Assembly: GCF_001544475.1 (NCBI RefSeq)
Contig: NZ_FCNW02000001.1
Coordinates: forward strand, 496,001 to 560,000
Reading direction: 5' to 3'
Origin: Caballeronia humi
GTDB lineage: Bacteria; Pseudomonadota; Gammaproteobacteria; Burkholderiales; Burkholderiaceae
Length of the DNA: 64,000 nt
A program made the translations under genes and the position numbers. This document shows positions 26,531-36,245 of the stretch, piece by piece. Positions within the stretch are counted from its first letter, which is position 1. Each line of letters starts with the position of its first letter. The notes beneath the pieces are model-generated. The model saw nothing but the letters and a program-made list of their open reading frames with translations. It was not told where the DNA came from and did no database searches.

Positions 26531-27286
26531 ATGAACGACGACCAACTCCTCCGCTATTCCCGCCATATCCTCGTCGACGAGATCGGCATCGAGGCGCAGC
26601 AGCGCTTTCTCGACGCGCACGCGCTCGTGATCGGCGCCGGCGGGCTCGGGTCACCAGCGGCGATGTACCTGGCGGCGTCGGGGGTCGGCGAGATCACGCT
26701 GATCGATGCCGATACCGTCGATCTCACCAATCTGCAGCGGCAAATCCTGCACGTGACGGAGTCGGTCGGACGGCCGAAGGTCGAATCGGGCCGCGACACG
26801 CTCGCCGCGCTGAATCCCGGCGTCAAGATCAACGCGCTAATGCAGCGTGCCGACGCCGCCTGGCTCGACGAAAACGTGCCGCGCATGAGCGTCGTGCTCG
26901 ACTGCACAGACAATTTCGCGACGCGCCACGCGATCAACGCGGCCTGCGTCGCGCACGGCGTGCCGCTCGTGTCGGGCGCGGCGCTGCGTTTCGACGGCCA
27001 GATCAGCACCTTCGATTTCCGCTCGCCGCAATCGCCCTGCTACGCGTGCGTCTTCCCGCCGGATCAGGCGTTCGAGGAAATCGCGTGCTCGACGATGGGT
27101 GTGTTCGCGCCGACCGTCGGCATCATCGGCGCGATGCAGGCGGCCGAGGCGCTACGGGTGATCGGTGGCTTCGGCGAGACGCTCGCCGGGCGGCTGATGA
27201 TGCTCGACTCGCTGCGCATGGAATGGAACACGATGCGCATCGCGCGCCAGCCGACGTGTCCGGTCTGCGGGTCGCGCCACGCCTGA
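26531..27286 (+). CDS. MoeB/ThiF-type sulfur-carrier adenylyltransferase
   Basis: A 251-residue E1-like enzyme that adenylates the C-terminal glycine of a small sulfur carrier (MoaD or ThiS). It has the start LLRYSRHILVDEIGIEAQQRF, the nucleotide loop VIGAGGLGSPAAMYLAASGVG, the DADTVDLTNLQRQILH motif, VVLDCTDNFATRHAIN and a C-terminal CPVCGSRH zinc pair matching CYACVFP. Sequence alone does not separate MoeB from ThiF, and neither moa nor thi genes are adjacent. Confidence 0.92.
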   Translation: MNDDQLLRYSRHILVDEIGIEAQQRFLDAHALVIGAGGLGSPAAMYLAASGVGEITLIDADTVDLTNLQRQILHVTESVGRPKVESGRDTLAALNPGVKINALMQRADAAWLDENVPRMSVVLDCTDNFATRHAINAACVAHGVPLVSGAALRFDGQISTFDFRSPQSPCYACVFPPDQAFEEIACSTMGVFAPTVGIIGAMQAAEALRVIGGFGETLAGRLMMLDSLRMEWNTMRIARQPTCPVCGSRHA

Positions 27287-27432
27287 ACGGGCGAACGTGC
27301 CGCTGCTATCTCAAATTTAAGAGTTCTCCAGTTTCGACGATGAGTACGCCGCTATAAGGTGGCGCAGCACTTTTTCGCGACAGGGCGGCCGGCTATTTGC
27401 ACCAGCCAGCGGCATCGAACGGAGTTCACCAC

Positions 27433-28656
27433 ATGAGCAGCACCGGCAACAAAGACAGCACCCAGCGCGGCCTCACCGAAAGCACGTTCGCCAAACCCGG
27501 CGCGCCCAGCATCGCCGGCCCCGAAGGCATCCGCTACGACTTCAACTACGGCTGCCGCGTGCAGGTGCCAGTCGACGGCTGGCGCGTGCGTATGGTCGAT
27601 CTGGACACTCACAGCCTGCTGTTCGACGAGCCGGTGGAAGCGGGCGTCGTCGTGACGAGCCGCCGCAAGTATTTCGTGCGCTTCCAGCTTCTGGTGCACG
27701 ATGGCGAACGGCTCGTGTTCTCGCACAGCTACGACGCGCGCGGGAAAAAAGTCGTGGTGCGCCCATCGACGATGGCGCTCGGCGATTCGCTCGCGTGGGT
27801 TCCGATCGTCGATGTGTTTCGCGATGCGCATCAATGTGAGCTGGTCATGTTGCTCGCGCCGCACTTGCAGCCGCTCTTTCGCGCGGGATATCCCGATATT
27901 CGTTTCGTGACGAAGGAAGAACTCGACACGCTCGGCGACGATGCGTATGGAACCTACTACCTCGGCCTCTTCTCGCCCTACACCGACCGCGATCACCAGC
28001 CGACCGACCCGCGCGTCAGCAGCATGCAGGACACCGTTTCCTACATGCTTGGCGTGCCGTGCGAGGAGCGGCGGCCGCGGCTCGTCATCGCGGATACGGC
28101 GCGGCGCATTCCCGAGCGCTATGTCTGCATCGCGACGCAGGCGACCGCGCAATGCAAATACTGGAACAATCCGCGCGGCTGGCCGACCTTGATCGCGCAT
28201 CTGAAGGAATTAGGCTATCGCGTGCTGTGTATCGACCGCAATCGCGAGTACGGCCTTGGCGATCACATCAACAAGATGCCCGAAGGCTGCGAGGATTTCA
28301 CCGGCGACCTTCCGCTGCAAGAACGCGCGAGCCTGCTGCTACACGCGGATTTTTTCGTCGGATTGGGGAGCGGGCTGTCGTGGCTCGCGTGGGCGGTCAG
28401 GACGCCGGTCGTGATGATCAGCGGCTTTTCGCACCCGCAGACCGAATTCCACACGCGGTATCGCGTGATCAACTTCCACGCGTGCAATAGCTGCTTCAAC
28501 GATACGACCACCGAATTCGACGCCCGCAATTTCCTCTGGTGTCCGCGCCGCCACGACAAGGCGCAGCCGTTCCAGTGCACGTGGTCGATTTCTCCTGAGC
28601 ACGTCATTCTTAACGTACACCGGGTCATCGCCGAGCACCGGCTCGCGGAAATCTAG
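27433..28656 (+). CDS. Autotransporter O-heptosyltransferase (BAHT/TibC-like)
   Basis: A 407-residue glycosyltransferase resembling bacterial autotransporter heptosyltransferases (TibC, Aah), which attach heptose from ADP-heptose to serines of autotransporter passenger domains. Four cysteines near the C-terminus (351, 354, 370, 382) reproduce the iron-binding Cys set of TibC. A GT-B-like C-terminal half includes YVCIATQATAQCKYW and VGLGSGLSWLAWAVRTPVVMISG. The ATG at 27433 follows CGGAG by eight bases. No autotransporter gene is in the window, so its substrate must be elsewhere. Its stop overlaps the convergent ptsI stop in CTAG. Confidence 0.82.
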   Translation: MSSTGNKDSTQRGLTESTFAKPGAPSIAGPEGIRYDFNYGCRVQVPVDGWRVRMVDLDTHSLLFDEPVEAGVVVTSRRKYFVRFQLLVHDGERLVFSHSYDARGKKVVVRPSTMALGDSLAWVPIVDVFRDAHQCELVMLLAPHLQPLFRAGYPDIRFVTKEELDTLGDDAYGTYYLGLFSPYTDRDHQPTDPRVSSMQDTVSYMLGVPCEERRPRLVIADTARRIPERYVCIATQATAQCKYWNNPRGWPTLIAHLKELGYRVLCIDRNREYGLGDHINKMPEGCEDFTGDLPLQERASLLLHADFFVGLGSGLSWLAWAVRTPVVMISGFSHPQTEFHTRYRVINFHACNSCFNDTTTEFDARNFLWCPRRHDKAQPFQCTWSISPEHVILNVHRVIAEHRLAEI

Positions 28657-30410
28657 GCTTTTTGCAATTGTGCGAGCGCCGTCGCAAGTTCGGCGGGTTC
28701 GTAGGCGGCGAGGACATCGGCGACGGGTTTCTCGAACGCCTTCAGATTCGAGCGCAGGATTTCCTGCTTCACCACGAGCAACTGGCTCGGATGCATCGAA
28801 AATTCGGTCAGCCCCAGGCCGAGCAGCAAGCGGGTGGCGGTCGGATCGCCCGCCATTTCACCGCAAATCGATACCGGCACGCCCGCGCGATTCGCTTCGC
28901 GCAGCGTGAACGCGATCAGATTCAACACCGCCGGATGCAGCGGATCGTACAGATGCGCGACGGCGTTATCGGCGCGATCGATCGCGAGCGTGTACTGGAT
29001 CAGATCGTTCGTGCCGATCGACAGGAAATCCAGCCGCTTCAGGAACAGCCGCACGGCGATTGCCGCAGCCGGAATCTCGATCATCGCGCCCACCTGGACG
29101 TTCGGATCGTAGGCGATGCCGGCGTCGTCTAGCTGGCGCTTCGCTTCCTGGATCAGGTCGAGCGTCTGATCGATTTCCTGCGCGTGCGCGAGCATCGGAA
29201 TCAGAATCTTTGTCGGACCGAACGCCGATGCCCGCAGGATCGCTCGCAATTGCGTCATGAACATCTGCGGCTCGGAAAGGCTCCAACGGATCGCGCGCAG
29301 GCCGAGCGCGGGATTCGGTGCGGTCTCGTAGCCGTCGCCGCCCATCGAATCGAGCGGTTTGTCGGCGCCGACGTCGATCGTGCGGATCGTCACCGGCCGG
29401 CCGTTCATCAGCTCGATCGCACGCTTGTACGCCTCGAACTGCTCCTCTTCCTCCGGCAGCCGGTTCTTGTGATTCATGAACAGGAATTCGGTACGGAACA
29501 GCCCGACACCCATCGCGCCAGCTTCCACGGCTGTCTGCGCGTCGTCGGGCAATTCGATATTCGCGCACAATTCGATCTTCGTGCCGTCGAGCGTTTGTGT
29601 CGGCGAGAATTTCAGGCGCTGCAGCTTGCGCTGTTCAAGCACCTTTTCGCTTTGCCGATAGGAATACTCTTCGAGCACGATCGGCGCCGGATCGACGATC
29701 ACGATTCCATGATCGCCGTCGACGATGATCAGATCGTTCTGACGAATCAGCGCGCTCGCCTGCTGCACGCCGACCGACGCCGGAATGCCAAGGCTGCGCG
29801 CGACGATCGCCGTATGCGACGTGCGGCCGCCCAAGTCCGTCACGAAGCCCTTGAACGCCTGCGTCTTGAACTGGAGCATGTCGGCGGGCGCGATATCGTG
29901 CGCGACGACGATCATCTCGTTATGCCCGTTGCTGGCGGCGTTGTGCGCCACGAGCGACGCCGTCGAAGGCGCGCCCGCCAGCGCCTTCAGCACGCGCTCC
30001 ACGACCTGCTCGATGTCGGCCTTGCGTTCGCGCAGGTATTCGTCTTCGATGTCGTCGAAATGGCGGCTCAGGATCTGGAGTTGCTCGGTCAGCGCCCATT
30101 CGACGTTGTAGCGCCGCGTGCGCACGAGATCGATGGTTTCCTGCACGAGCATGGCGTCGTTCAGGATCATCGAATGGACGTTGATGAAGGCGCCCATTTC
30201 GCTCGGGGCGTCGGCGGCAAGGTCTTCGCGCAGGGCGTCGAGTTCCGCGTGCACGGCTTCTTGCGCCGCATGAAAGCGCGCGATTTCCTCGCCGATCTGG
30301 TCGGGCTCGATCAGGTAATGGTCGACGTCGAGGGCCGCGGGCGCGATCAGATACGCGCGCCCGATGGCGATGCCGCGTGAGACGGGAATTCCATGCAGCG
30401 TGAAGGACAC
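28653..30410 (-). CDS. ptsI: PTS enzyme I
   Basis: A 585-residue phosphoenolpyruvate-protein phosphotransferase. The phospho-His motif is GGRTSHTAIVARSLGIPASVG; the C-terminal PEP domain shows FRTEFLFMNH, LPMLAHAQEIDQ and LSIGTNDLIQYTLAIDRAD. The start is GTG at 30410, five bases after a strong AGAGGAGGT. It ends the manX-ptsH-ptsI operon. With no sugar permease here, phosphate probably goes to regulatory EIIA proteins, as in other beta-proteobacteria with incomplete PTS. A second EI domain sits in nagF in this window. Confidence 0.96.
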   Translation of the reverse strand: MSFTLHGIPVSRGIAIGRAYLIAPAALDVDHYLIEPDQIGEEIARFHAAQEAVHAELDALREDLAADAPSEMGAFINVHSMILNDAMLVQETIDLVRTRRYNVEWALTEQLQILSRHFDDIEDEYLRERKADIEQVVERVLKALAGAPSTASLVAHNAASNGHNEMIVVAHDIAPADMLQFKTQAFKGFVTDLGGRTSHTAIVARSLGIPASVGVQQASALIRQNDLIIVDGDHGIVIVDPAPIVLEEYSYRQSEKVLEQRKLQRLKFSPTQTLDGTKIELCANIELPDDAQTAVEAGAMGVGLFRTEFLFMNHKNRLPEEEEQFEAYKRAIELMNGRPVTIRTIDVGADKPLDSMGGDGYETAPNPALGLRAIRWSLSEPQMFMTQLRAILRASAFGPTKILIPMLAHAQEIDQTLDLIQEAKRQLDDAGIAYDPNVQVGAMIEIPAAAIAVRLFLKRLDFLSIGTNDLIQYTLAIDRADNAVAHLYDPLHPAVLNLIAFTLREANRAGVPVSICGEMAGDPTATRLLLGLGLTEFSMHPSQLLVVKQEILRSNLKAFEKPVADVLAAYEPAELATALAQLQKA

Positions 30411-30563
30411 GCGCACCTCCTCTAGTTGTGATTGTCCGCGGTCTCTCATTGCCGCGGCTGGCGCTTGGGAATCGGCGCGATCATTATAAATTCGATCGGC
30501 GCCCCGGACCCGTTGTGGCACGCCCAAGGGAGGGTTTTGGAGCGTTTACTGCGGTGGACGAAC

Positions 30564-30588
30564 AAAAGCCGCGTCGATGCGCGGCTTT
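30564..30588 (-). terminator. Hairpin between ptsH and ptsI
   Basis: AAAGCCGC (30565-30572) pairs with GCGGCTTT (30581-30588), and on the minus strand the stem ends in TTTT. It is 32 bases after the ptsH stop and 154 bases before ptsI, so it could attenuate transcription and lower EI relative to HPr. Confidence 0.5.
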
Positions 30589-30619
30589 ATCGGTCCTGCT
30601 CGACGAGCTTCACGCGGGC

Positions 30620-30889
30620 TTACTGCCCTTCGCCGAACTTGTCGGCGATCAGCGCGAGGATGGATTTCATCGCCTCGTCTTCATCCGACCCTTCCGTCTC
30701 GATCACGACGGTGGCGCCGATGCCCGCCGCCAGCATCATCACGCCCATGATGCTCTTCGCGTTGATCCGGCGGCCGTTGCGGCTCATCCAGATTTCGCAC
30801 TGATAGCTGCCGGCCATCTGCGTGAGCTTGGCCGACGCGCGCGCGTGGAGCCCCAGCTTGTTCACGATTGTTGTTTCTTGTTGCAGCAT
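30620..30889 (-). CDS. ptsH: Phosphocarrier protein HPr
   Basis: An 89-residue HPr with phospho-His in NKLGLHARASAKLTQMAG and a serine-46-like site in NAKSIMGVMMLAAGIG, the residue an HPr kinase would modify. It passes phosphate from EI to EIIA proteins. It lies between manX and ptsI, 39 bases after manX. Confidence 0.96.
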   Translation of the reverse strand: MLQQETTIVNKLGLHARASAKLTQMAGSYQCEIWMSRNGRRINAKSIMGVMMLAAGIGATVVIETEGSDEDEAMKSILALIADKFGEGQ

Positions 30890-30928
30890 GATGCTCCGAA
30901 GCGCTGAGTGAAGGGAAAAAGTGCGTCG

Positions 30929-31414
30929 TCAGGTCGTGGCCTTGGCCGTCACCCGATCCGCGCTCGCCGAGGACGCCGGATCGGCCGTGCCAGGCGCTGC
31001 CGTGGCGAGGGCGCAGGGGTTCTGCGGCGTTGTCGAATCGAGTTCCTGGATGCCTTTTGAGCCGCCCTGCAAAATTTTTTCGGTGAGCGTGGCGAGCGGA
31101 GTCGTGCGATAGCAGACGGCGCGCACGAGCATCGGCAGATTGACGCCGGCGAGCACGCGCACGTCCTCGGCGGCGAGGCTCTGCGCGATATTCGCGGGCG
31201 TCGCGCCGAACACGTCGGTGAGCACGATCGCGCCGTTGCCTTCGCGCAGACGATCGATTTCGGAGCGGGCAAACGCGCGGACCTCGACCGGATCGCAATC
31301 CGGCTTGACGTCGATGACGCCGATGCGCGCGGGCAAGCCGCCGTAGATGTGAGCGACACACTCCCGCAGCGCGGAGGCGAACGGTGCGTGCGCGATGATC
31401 AGAATGCCAGCCAT
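30929..31414 (-). CDS. manX: PTS mannose-family EIIA protein
   Basis: A 161-residue EIIA of the mannose/sorbose class, with the phospho-His at position 9 (GILIIAHAPFASAL) and VLTDVFGATPANIA. It lacks the IIB domain and no IIC/IID permease genes adjoin, so it is probably regulatory rather than a sugar transporter component; in relatives it is called PtsM or ManX. The last 30 residues are an Ala/Thr/Ser-rich tail beyond the fold. It is first in the manX-ptsH-ptsI operon. Confidence 0.9.
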   Translation of the reverse strand: MAGILIIAHAPFASALRECVAHIYGGLPARIGVIDVKPDCDPVEVRAFARSEIDRLREGNGAIVLTDVFGATPANIAQSLAAEDVRVLAGVNLPMLVRAVCYRTTPLATLTEKILQGGSKGIQELDSTTPQNPCALATAAPGTADPASSASADRVTAKATT

Positions 31415-31681
31415 ATCAGAGTTGCTGCCCCAAAACGACGAAAACCGTCGGTGAACATCGAAATGCGCCAGGTTTGGCGGCCGGGATGTCGATTTCGGAG
31501 CGATGGACGAAAGCCTTAAGCTTAGCCGCGTTCCGTTCAGACCGCTTGCGACATCCTTTACAAGCGATATCGGCAGCTTAGGTCGCGATCCTTAATCTGG
31601 CCTTTAAAAGCGCTCTCGCGCGCCGGATCGCGCCCTGAATACGACATCTCACGGTCGGCAGATTGTAACAGTCTGGTTCGT

Positions 31682-32638
31682 TCAGCCTGCCGCGCGCTCC
31701 AGCGCGTCGATGAACATGCCGGCGACGTCGAAGCCCGTCTGGTCCATGATCTCGCGGAAACACGTCGGGCTCGTGACGTTGACTTCGGTGAGGTAGTCGC
31801 CGATCGCGTCCAGCCCGACCAGCAGCAAACCACGCGAATAAAGCTCGGCGCCGAGCGCCTCCGCGATCTCGCGATCCCGCTCCGAAAGTGGCTGCGCACG
31901 ACCCAGGCCGCCCGCCGCCAGATTGCCACGCACTTCGCTGCCCTGCGGAATCCGCGCGAGCGAATACGGCACCGGCTGGCCGCCGATCAAGAGAATGCGC
32001 TTGTCGCCGTCGGTGATCTGCGGGATGAACTTCTGCGCCATCACCGAGCGCGCGCCGTCCTCGCTCAGCATCTCGATGATCGATCCGAGGTTCATGCCGT
32101 CCGCCTTCACGCGGAACACGCCCATGCCGCCCATGCCGTCGAGCGGCTTCAGGATCACGTCGCCGTGTTCGGCGTGAAAGCCGCGCAGACGGGCCGGGTC
32201 GCGCGTGACGAGCGTCGGCGCGACGTACTGCGGCCATTCGGCGATCGCGAGTTTCTCGGAGTGATCGCGGATCGCCTGTGGCTTGTTGAAGACGCGCGCG
32301 CCGGCGCGTTCCGCCATTTCAAGGAGCCACGTCGAGTTGACGTATTCCATGTCGAACGGCGGGTCCTTGCGCATCAGGACCGCATCGAAATGCGTGAGCG
32401 GCAGGTGTTCCGGCTGCTCGGCCGCGTACCACGGCGAACGGTCGCTGTTCGCTTCGTCGCCGACGATCGAAATGCGCCGCGCGCTCGCCTCGACGCCGCT
32501 GCCCGTCCACGCCAGATGCTGCGGCTCGCACGCGTAGAGCACGTGGCCGCGGCGCGCGGCTTCAGCCATCATCGCGTAGGTCGTGTCCTTGTAAATCTTG
32601 AAGCGATCGAGCGGATCGGCGATAAAAAAGATGTCCAT
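31682..32638 (-). CDS. gshB: Glutathione synthetase
   Basis: A 318-residue ATP-grasp ligase joining gamma-glutamylcysteine and glycine. It begins MDIFFIADPLDRFKIYKDTT and shows the diagnostic FDAVLMRKDPPFDMEYVNSTW, VILKPLDGMGGMGVFRV and the metal-binding TEVNVTSPTCFREI near the C-terminus. The ATG at 32638 fits the family start; an upstream in-frame start would add 16 unrelated residues. It follows gshA by 66 bases. Confidence 0.96.
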   Translation of the reverse strand: MDIFFIADPLDRFKIYKDTTYAMMAEAARRGHVLYACEPQHLAWTGSGVEASARRISIVGDEANSDRSPWYAAEQPEHLPLTHFDAVLMRKDPPFDMEYVNSTWLLEMAERAGARVFNKPQAIRDHSEKLAIAEWPQYVAPTLVTRDPARLRGFHAEHGDVILKPLDGMGGMGVFRVKADGMNLGSIIEMLSEDGARSVMAQKFIPQITDGDKRILLIGGQPVPYSLARIPQGSEVRGNLAAGGLGRAQPLSERDREIAEALGAELYSRGLLLVGLDAIGDYLTEVNVTSPTCFREIMDQTGFDVAGMFIDALERAAG

Positions 32639-32704
32639 AAGGGTCCACAGTGGGTTGTCCGGTGCCCGGCGGCGCCCGTCATACAAGGCGCCCGGCGGGT
32701 TGTG

Positions 32705-33994
32705 TCAGACCTGAATCGCTTCGGGATCGGTCTTCTCGAGTTCCACCGACGCCGCGAGCAGCCCCAGCCGCGCCACGACGCCGTACATGTAGAAGCGGTT
32801 CGGCGGCGCCGCGCCGGGTTTCGCGTGCGAGTCGGGCAACGCCGTGTGCTCGAAGCCGAGCGGCACGAAGTGCATACCGGGCGCGTTGAGATTCTGGTCG
32901 CGTTCGCGCGAGTCGTGCACGCGATAAAACCCGCCGACCACGTACCGGTCGATCATGTACACGACCGGTTCCGCGACGCTGTTTTCCACGCGCTCGAACG
33001 TGTGTACGCCTTCCTGCACGATCACGTCGTGCACTTGCAGGCCGTCCTTCGCGTCGTTCATCTTCGCGCGCTCGCGCTTGGTGAGCGCGGCCACTTCGCT
33101 TGCGTCGTGCACGGTCATCACGCCCTTGCCGTACGTGCCTGCATCGGCCTTGATGACGACGTACGGCTTCTCGCTGATGCCGTACTCGCGATACTTCTTC
33201 GCAATCTTCTTCAATACGCCGTCGATGGCGTCCGCGAGCGCCTGTTCGCCCGTGCGCGCCTCGTAATCCACGCCTTCGACATGCGCGAAGTACGGATTGA
33301 TCATCCAAGGATCGATTTCGACGAGCTTCGCGAACTTCTTCGCGACGTCGTCGTAGCAGGAAAAATGCGTCGATTTACGGCGCACGGCCCAGCCGGCATG
33401 CAGCGGCGGCAGCAGATACTGCTCGTGCAGGTTTTCGAGCACGGGCGGAATGCCCGCCGACAGATCGTTGTTCAGCAGGATCGAACAGGGATCGAAGTTC
33501 TTCAGGCCGAGACGGCGCGGCGTGCGTTCGAGCGGTTCAAGCACGATCTTCTGGCCGTCGGCGAGCGCGATCGTCACCGGGCCGTGGATGTTTTCGTCGA
33601 GCGTGCCGAAGCGCACGTGCAGGCCCGCCTGACGCATGATCGTCGCGAGCCGGGCTACGTTTTCGAGGTAGAACGCGTTGCGCGTATGGCGCTCGGGAAT
33701 CACGAGCAGGTTCTTCGCGTCGGGGCAGATCTTTTCGATCGACGCCATCGCGGCCTGCACGGCGAGCGGCAGCACTTCCTGCGGCAGGTTGTTGAAGCCG
33801 CCGGGAAACAGATTGGTATCGACAGGCGCGAGCTTGAACCCCGCATTGCGCAGATCGACCGAGCAATAAAAGGGCGGCGTGTGTTCCTGCCATTCGAGCC
33901 GGAACCAGCGTTCGATGGCCGGCGTGGCGTCGAGAATCTTCCGCTCGAGATCGAGCAGCGGGCCGTTTAACGCCGTAACTAAGTGCGGAACCAT
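32705..33994 (-). CDS. gshA: Glutamate-cysteine ligase (proteobacterial ATP-grasp type)
   Basis: A 429-residue glutamate-cysteine ligase of the short beta-proteobacterial type, unlike the E. coli enzyme. Visible parts are FPGGFNNLPQE, RKSTHFSCYDDVAKKFA, YVVIKADAGTYGKGVMTVHDA, which looks like the ATP loop, and VVYMIDRYVVGGFYRVHD. It makes gamma-glutamylcysteine, the first step to glutathione, and precedes gshB. The ATG at 33994 (MVPHLVTALNG) is chosen over 34033, which would add a non-conserved lead. Confidence 0.93.
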   Translation of the reverse strand: MVPHLVTALNGPLLDLERKILDATPAIERWFRLEWQEHTPPFYCSVDLRNAGFKLAPVDTNLFPGGFNNLPQEVLPLAVQAAMASIEKICPDAKNLLVIPERHTRNAFYLENVARLATIMRQAGLHVRFGTLDENIHGPVTIALADGQKIVLEPLERTPRRLGLKNFDPCSILLNNDLSAGIPPVLENLHEQYLLPPLHAGWAVRRKSTHFSCYDDVAKKFAKLVEIDPWMINPYFAHVEGVDYEARTGEQALADAIDGVLKKIAKKYREYGISEKPYVVIKADAGTYGKGVMTVHDASEVAALTKRERAKMNDAKDGLQVHDVIVQEGVHTFERVENSVAEPVVYMIDRYVVGGFYRVHDSRERDQNLNAPGMHFVPLGFEHTALPDSHAKPGAAPPNRFYMYGVVARLGLLAASVELEKTDPEAIQV

Positions 33995-34157
33995 TGATTT
34001 CTCGCGGACTGGAGACGAAAGATTGTAGAGCAATTGCTTTGCCTACTTGGGGATGAACCGCCTTTTCCCAAGGTTTCCCGGGCCCGCCCGCCGGGATTGC
34101 ACCCTCAATTTTTCTTATCGCGGCGATAGCCCACCGCCGTCCACTTTCTGACTCACC

Positions 34158-34186
34158 AAAAAAGATGCCCGCCGGTCAAGGCGGGC
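34158..34186 (-). terminator. Intrinsic terminator of glnK-amtB
   Basis: GCCCGCC (34167-34173) and GGCGGGC (34180-34186) form a 7-bp stem with a six-base loop, followed on the minus strand by a T-run (34158-34163). A second hairpin (ACCGTCCC, GGGACGGT) lies between it and the amtB stop, at about 34214-34239, without a T-run. Confidence 0.75.
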
Positions 34187-34264
34187 AAAGTCGCTGCGCT
34201 CGTTCTGTTCCGGACCGTCCCCCCTTTCGCGCGGGACGGTTCCTTCCTGAAAACTACTCAAACG

Positions 34265-35752
34265 TTATTCGACATGCTCGCCGTGCAGCGTGACGTCGAG
34301 ACCTTCGCGTTCCTGTTCTTCCGTCACGCGCAGGCCCATGACCATGTCGATGACCTTGAGCAGGATGAAGCTGACCACGCCGCTATAAACCAGCGTCACG
34401 AGCACGCCCTTCGCCTGGAGCAGCACGCTGCCGTCGAAGCCGCCGATGTCCTTGACCGCGAACACGCCGGTCAGAAGCGCACCGATAATCCCGCCGACGC
34501 CGTGCACGCCGAACGCGTCGAGCGAATCGTCGTAGTTGAACTTGTGCTTGAGCCACGTCGCCGACCAGAAGCAGGCCACACCCGCCACGATGCCGATCAC
34601 GATCGCGCCCGTCACGCCGACGAAGCCCGAAGCCGGCGTGATCGCAACCAGACCCGCCACCGCGCCCGAAATGATGCCGAGCACCGAGGGCTTGCCCTTC
34701 GCGATCCACTCCGCGAACATCCAGCCGAATGCGGCGAAGGCGGTGGCGATTTGCGTCGTCATCATGGCGAAGCCGGCACGGCCGTCCGCCGCCACTGCCG
34801 AACCCGCGTTGAAGCCGAACCAGCCCACCCACAGCATCGATGCGCCGATCAGCGAGAGCACCAGGTTGTGCGGCGCCATTACTTCACGGCCGTAGCCGAC
34901 GCGCTTGCCGAGCACCAGACAGCACACCAGACCCGCGATACCGGCGTTGATGTGGACCACCGTGCCGCCGGCGAAGTCGAGCACGCCTGCGGAAGCCAGC
35001 CAGCCGGTCGGTTCCCAGACCATGTGCGCGATCGGCGAGTAGACGATCAGCGACCAGAGCGTCATGAACACGAGCATCGCGGAGAACTTCATGCGGTCGG
35101 CGAACGCGCCGGTGATGAGCGCCGGGGTGATGATCGCGAACGTCATCTGGTAGACGAAGTAGACCGATTCCGGGATCGTCGAGGCGAGGTGGCTCACGGT
35201 GAGCGTCGTCGCCTTGTCGCCCTTGATGTAGTCCATGCCGTGCAGGAAAACGCGGGAGAAGCCGCCGAGGAACGAACTACCGGGCGTGAACGCGAGGCTG
35301 TAGCCGACGACGGTCCAGATGATCGTCACGAGACAGCAGATCGCGAAGCTCTGCATCACGGTCGCGAGCACGTTCTTCTTGCGGACCATGCCCGCGTAGA
35401 AAAGCGCGAGGCCGGGGACCGTCATGAAGAGCACGAGGGCCGTGGAGGTCAGCATCCAGGCGGTGTCACCGGAACTGATTTTCGACGAATCGACGGAGAA
35501 AGGAGCCGTCGGAGCAGCGGGGGCGGCCTCGGCGCCCGACGCGGCCGGGGCCGCCGAAGCAGCTTCAGCCGAGGAGGACATCGCTGTGTTGGCGCTGACG
35601 GGTGACGCGGTGTCGGGTGCGCTTGCTGCCGTGGCATTGGACGCCGGGGCTGAAGCCGCAGCCGGAGCGGACGCGTCCTGGGCCAGAGCGGTGCCGACAC
35701 TGGCGCCGATCAGCGACCCCGCCATCAACAAGGACATCAATAATTTGCGCAT
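34265..35752 (-). CDS. amtB: Ammonium transporter
   Basis: A 495-residue Amt channel for ammonium. A signal peptide (MRKLLMSLLMAGSLIGASVGTALAQ) is followed by an Ala/Ser/Pro-rich stretch of about 70 residues and then eleven membrane helices. Signature segments include GDTAWMLTSTALVLFMTVPGLALFYAGMVRKKN, GGTVVHINAGIAGLVCCLVLGKR and DDSLDAFGVHGVGGIIGALLTG with the pore histidine. The start at 35752 has AGAGGA upstream. It follows glnK by 31 bases and shares its sigma-54 promoter. Confidence 0.96.
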   Translation of the reverse strand: MRKLLMSLLMAGSLIGASVGTALAQDASAPAAASAPASNATAASAPDTASPVSANTAMSSSAEAASAAPAASGAEAAPAAPTAPFSVDSSKISSGDTAWMLTSTALVLFMTVPGLALFYAGMVRKKNVLATVMQSFAICCLVTIIWTVVGYSLAFTPGSSFLGGFSRVFLHGMDYIKGDKATTLTVSHLASTIPESVYFVYQMTFAIITPALITGAFADRMKFSAMLVFMTLWSLIVYSPIAHMVWEPTGWLASAGVLDFAGGTVVHINAGIAGLVCCLVLGKRVGYGREVMAPHNLVLSLIGASMLWVGWFGFNAGSAVAADGRAGFAMMTTQIATAFAAFGWMFAEWIAKGKPSVLGIISGAVAGLVAITPASGFVGVTGAIVIGIVAGVACFWSATWLKHKFNYDDSLDAFGVHGVGGIIGALLTGVFAVKDIGGFDGSVLLQAKGVLVTLVYSGVVSFILLKVIDMVMGLRVTEEQEREGLDVTLHGEHVE

Positions 35753-35783
35753 TCTTCTGTTTCCTCTTATCGCCGAATTCTTC

Positions 35784-36242
<459 letters not shown>

Positions 36243-36245
36243 TTA

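Noticed and set aside
32165-33970. A 601-codon plus-strand frame
   Set aside because: It is antisense to gshB and gshA, rich in Arg, His and Val, with no motif. It is a shadow of the minus-strand coding frame.
34212-34243. A second terminator after amtB
   Set aside because: The ACCGTCCC/GGGACGGT hairpin is strong but is not followed by T's on the minus strand, so I noted it only as an extra hairpin beside the real terminator at 34158-34186.
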